Of a stretch of DNA of 64,000 nt, positions 62,041 to 64,000 are shown piece by piece. The DNA lies in contig JAATGM010000011.1 in NCBI GenBank assembly GCA_015654675.1, positions 62,001-126,000 of the forward strand, given 5' to 3'. The DNA is from Planctomycetota bacterium. GTDB taxonomy: Bacteria; Planctomycetota; Phycisphaerae; UBA1845; UTPLA1. The notes under the pieces are model-generated. The model was not told the DNA's origin and made no database searches. It saw only the letters and a program-made list of their open reading frames with translations. The number at the start of each line of letters is the position of its first letter. The stretch's first letter is position 1. The translations under genes were made by a program, and so were the position numbers.

Positions 62041-63078
62041 TCAGGGGAGCGTGGCTTGCTGGAAGCTGCCGTGGCCGGCGTGGAAGTCGGACTGGGCTTT
62101 TCCGTCGAGGAGGTTGAAGCGGCCGTCGAGGTGGACGATTTCATTGTTGAACTTGTCGATTTCACGCGGGTCGAGCTTGTCGGGCGGAACGGGGATCAGT
62201 TTCGACCAGCGCGTGGGCGGGACGAGGGTGATCGAGGTCCGCAACGTTTTGAGATCGTAGCGTCCGGCGCGGTATGTGTCCCACTTGCGATAGACGGGGC
62301 CGGTTTTCCAGAGCCATTCGAGGGTGGAGCGGCGGCCGGAGCCGTTTTCGGGATCCCAGGTTTGCGGTCCGGCAAGGGTGTCCAGCAGGATCTTGAGGGT
62401 GACCTGGCCGTGGCCGCGTTCGTGGGTGATGCGCTCGTCGACGGCGGCGGCGTTGCGCGGGTGGCCGCGGACGACGATGGTCTGGTCGACGCTGAAGGTG
62501 AGCGGGGTCAGGAGCGTTGCTTCTAGGCGCGTCGCCGTGGGCGTTGTTGGCGAGCCGTCGGGACTGTCGGCGGGGACTTTGTGTACGGTGATGAGTACGC
62601 GGGCAAGGTCGTCGGTGACGAACTCGTGGTAGTGGATGCCGACGACGTCCTGCATGGAGCTGTCAAACCAGGCCTTCCAGACCTGCGGCGGGATCTTGAC
62701 CATGGGGATGGCGGCGACCTGCTGGTCGGGGGAGAAGGAGCCGGGGGGCTGATATGCGGCGGCGTCTTTTCCTGTCGGGCGGGCGCTGAGGAGCCAGGGG
62801 ACCGAATCGCGCGGCGATGGGTTTTTTGCGACGGTGTATTCCCAGTTGCCGAGTTTGACGACCGGGTCGAGGCGGATGCGATGCTCGAGTTTGCGCTCGG
62901 GCGAATTGGCGGATGGGTCGAGGTTGACCGGGATTTTGGCGGCGTGGCCGCCGAGGCCGGCGGAGTCGCGGGATTTGGATTTGGGGTCGGCGGCGCGGGC
63001 GGAGGAAGCGATGAAGGCGAGGGCTGGGGCGGCGCAGAGGAGGGCGACGATCGCGGGATTCGGCTTCATTGTAGACAT
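62041..63078 (-). CDS. secreted HExxH protein, DUF922-like
   Basis: 345 residues with a signal peptide (ALLCAAPALAFIASSARA). The key motif is ITHERGHGQVTLKIL, an HExxH-type pattern (HERGH) resembling the zinc-site of DUF922 predicted secreted proteases. The N-terminal half is beta-rich with no known match. It leads the zinc-uptake run 68 bases before the preferred znuA start. It may supply or sense zinc, or be a zinc-dependent protease; both are guesses. No third metal ligand can be fixed by eye. Confidence 0.7.
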   Translation of the reverse strand: MSTMKPNPAIVALLCAAPALAFIASSARAADPKSKSRDSAGLGGHAAKIPVNLDPSANSPERKLEHRIRLDPVVKLGNWEYTVAKNPSPRDSVPWLLSARPTGKDAAAYQPPGSFSPDQQVAAIPMVKIPPQVWKAWFDSSMQDVVGIHYHEFVTDDLARVLITVHKVPADSPDGSPTTPTATRLEATLLTPLTFSVDQTIVVRGHPRNAAAVDERITHERGHGQVTLKILLDTLAGPQTWDPENGSGRRSTLEWLWKTGPVYRKWDTYRAGRYDLKTLRTSITLVPPTRWSKLIPVPPDKLDPREIDKFNNEIVHLDGRFNLLDGKAQSDFHAGHGSFQQATLP

Positions 63079-63871
63079 GCGTCGCGAGGATCTGTTCGGC
63101 CGCGTCTGGCCACCCGCATCCGTGCTCGCCCCGGGGGGCCGGCCGCGACTGTATTCATGATAGAGCGATATTGGGGGTGGGCAAGGGAAAAGCTGAGGGC
63201 AGTTGATAATGGACAGTGGACAATGGACAACGAATTGCCTTTGGTGGGGCGGGGCAGCGGTCTAGCCGGGCCTAGTGGGGGCCGAGTCGGTTGTGAGACG
63301 GCCGAGGGATTCGTGAGATTTCATTGGATATCGGGAGTCGGAATTTAACCGGTTGTCGTTTCGATTGTTAGCAGAGTGTTTGGGCTGGCCACCGCGGCAT
63401 CTCGTGAGATTTTTGAGATTTGGGGCGGTCCGGTTTCTGGCGGACTACAGGCGGCAGGCCGCAGACTATAGACCACAGACTGCAGGTGATAATGGTGATA
63501 ATCGGTTCCTTTCGTTTTGGATTCACTTTTCAAAGATCGCCCATTAGAGCAGAGAATCGGCGCTTCCCTTTGGGTCGGGTTTTTGCGCATTGAGATCCCG
63601 GATTGCTCCCCCCTCGATTGTTGGGAGCGTGTTTGGTTAGTGTTTAGTCGGGTTTCCGTAGAAGTCAAGGCGGGCCTGGTTTTTTTGTGTGGGCGGTGCG
63701 GCGGGCGATGTTGCGCGAGGGTGTCGGTTTGAACCAGCAGTAGGGGCCATTGCGAATTCGACCCTCACCCGGCCTCTCCCTGTCGCAGGGAGAGGGGCAG
63801 GGAATTAGGGATGGCTCCTGGTGGGGGGCTGCCGTGGTTAGGGGTAGAATCAGGGGGCTCGGGTGGTCGCT
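63079..63871. other. 793-base gap, no convincing gene
   Basis: Holds the promoter region of the zinc operon at its left end. The rest has odd low-complexity stretches: short tandem-like runs (variants of GGACAATGGACAA near 63206-63230), a CAGACT-rich block (63440-63490), and a REP-like hairpin. A 107-codon frame on the minus strand (63345-63668) has no ribosome binding site or family resemblance and is not called a gene. Confidence 0.55.
63773..63795. repeat. REP-like palindrome
   Basis: CCTCTCCCTG pairs with CAGGGAGAGG around a three-base loop, next to CCCTCACCCGG. This core is a common intergenic repeat type in many bacteria; only one copy was noticed here. Confidence 0.6.
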
Positions 63872-64000
63872 ATGGATATGTCGGAACTAGAACTCGTTGA
63901 GTATGTCCAGGTCGTCGGAGGCGTTTGCGGGGTCGTCGCCGTTGCTTGCATCGTTGCGCACGGATTTGCGGGGGCGCGACCGCGGCTTCGATTCTGGATT
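63872..64000 (+). CDS. possible membrane protein, truncated at window edge
   Basis: Open frame from an ATG to the last base, 43 codons: a short acidic start, then a likely transmembrane segment (VVGGVCGVVAVACIVAHGF) followed by a basic stretch (GARPRLRF). Such a layout is typical of a small membrane-anchored protein. A G-rich stretch precedes the ATG but no clear ribosome binding site. Too short to identify. Confidence 0.4.
   Translation, partial: MDMSELELVEYVQVVGGVCGVVAVACIVAHGFAGARPRLRFWI

Noticed and set aside
61973-62165. Longer znuA start at 62165
   Set aside because: It would overlap the upstream gene by 125 bases and pass through a repeat; kept only as a possibility because a basic stretch before the hydrophobic core would suit a signal peptide.
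63345-63668. 107-codon minus-strand frame in the right-hand gap
   Set aside because: No ribosome binding site, no signal or family resemblance, and its sequence covers the odd repeat block.

Overview
The window is about 64 kb of GC-rich bacterial chromosome, densely coded on both strands. It fits a planctomycete, possibly of the Phycisphaerae type. The evidence is combined: three ECF sigma factors, two of them paired with very large Ser/Thr kinase-TPR proteins; secreted proteins ending in dockerin-like GDLN...D..DI repeats; 'DCNANGIPD' Ca-binding repeats; a PEP-CTERM anchor; and many lipoproteins. No rRNA gene, confident tRNA, CRISPR array, IS element or prophage was seen. This assignment is inference from gene content, not from a marker gene.

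Left part (1-13.2 kb). A truncated histidine ammonia-lyase enters from the left edge. A minus-strand block follows (sixA, CHAD protein, Ppx/GppA-HD phosphatase, two thymidylate-kinase paralogues) that looks like a polyphosphate/phosphohistidine module. Then come gdhA, a glutaredoxin-TPR pair, and the selenocysteine genes selB-selA. The gap upstream of selB holds a minus-strand, hairpin-rich unit with an intrinsic terminator.

Middle part (13.2-36.4 kb). This alternates signalling and secreted proteins. It holds a PQQ-type sugar dehydrogenase lipoprotein, a sigma factor overlapping a kinase-TPR gene that carries a zinc-finger anti-sigma-like head, a beta-strand repeat protein with a dockerin-like end, and a GH57-CBM25 enzyme split from its dockerin-like end by a frameshift. 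It also holds an overlapping metallophosphatase/protein-kinase pair, the housekeeping run ribH-nusB-ftsY, an ABC exporter with a PDZ-like insertion, two more secreted proteins, and a second sigma/kinase-TPR pair.

Right part (36.4-64 kb). Here are a glycosyltransferase-FkbM methyltransferase fusion overlapping a second methyltransferase, then an orphan ECF sigma factor beside a large lipoprotein, a metzincin protease and a small membrane protein. RtcB, a huge Ca-repeat/P-domain protein, a phosphodiesterase-TPR protein, a PEP-CTERM protein and galT follow. After these lie hbd and a crotonase, a Uma2-type nuclease, an acyl-CoA mutase large subunit, and a six-gene zinc-uptake operon (HExxH secreted protein, znuA, znuC, znuB, hydrolase, methyltransferase). 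The last 0.9 kb is mostly non-coding, with repeat-like sequence and a gene start running off the edge.

Many starts were moved downstream of the longest open frame where a ribosome binding site, signal peptide or neighbouring stop codon favoured it.
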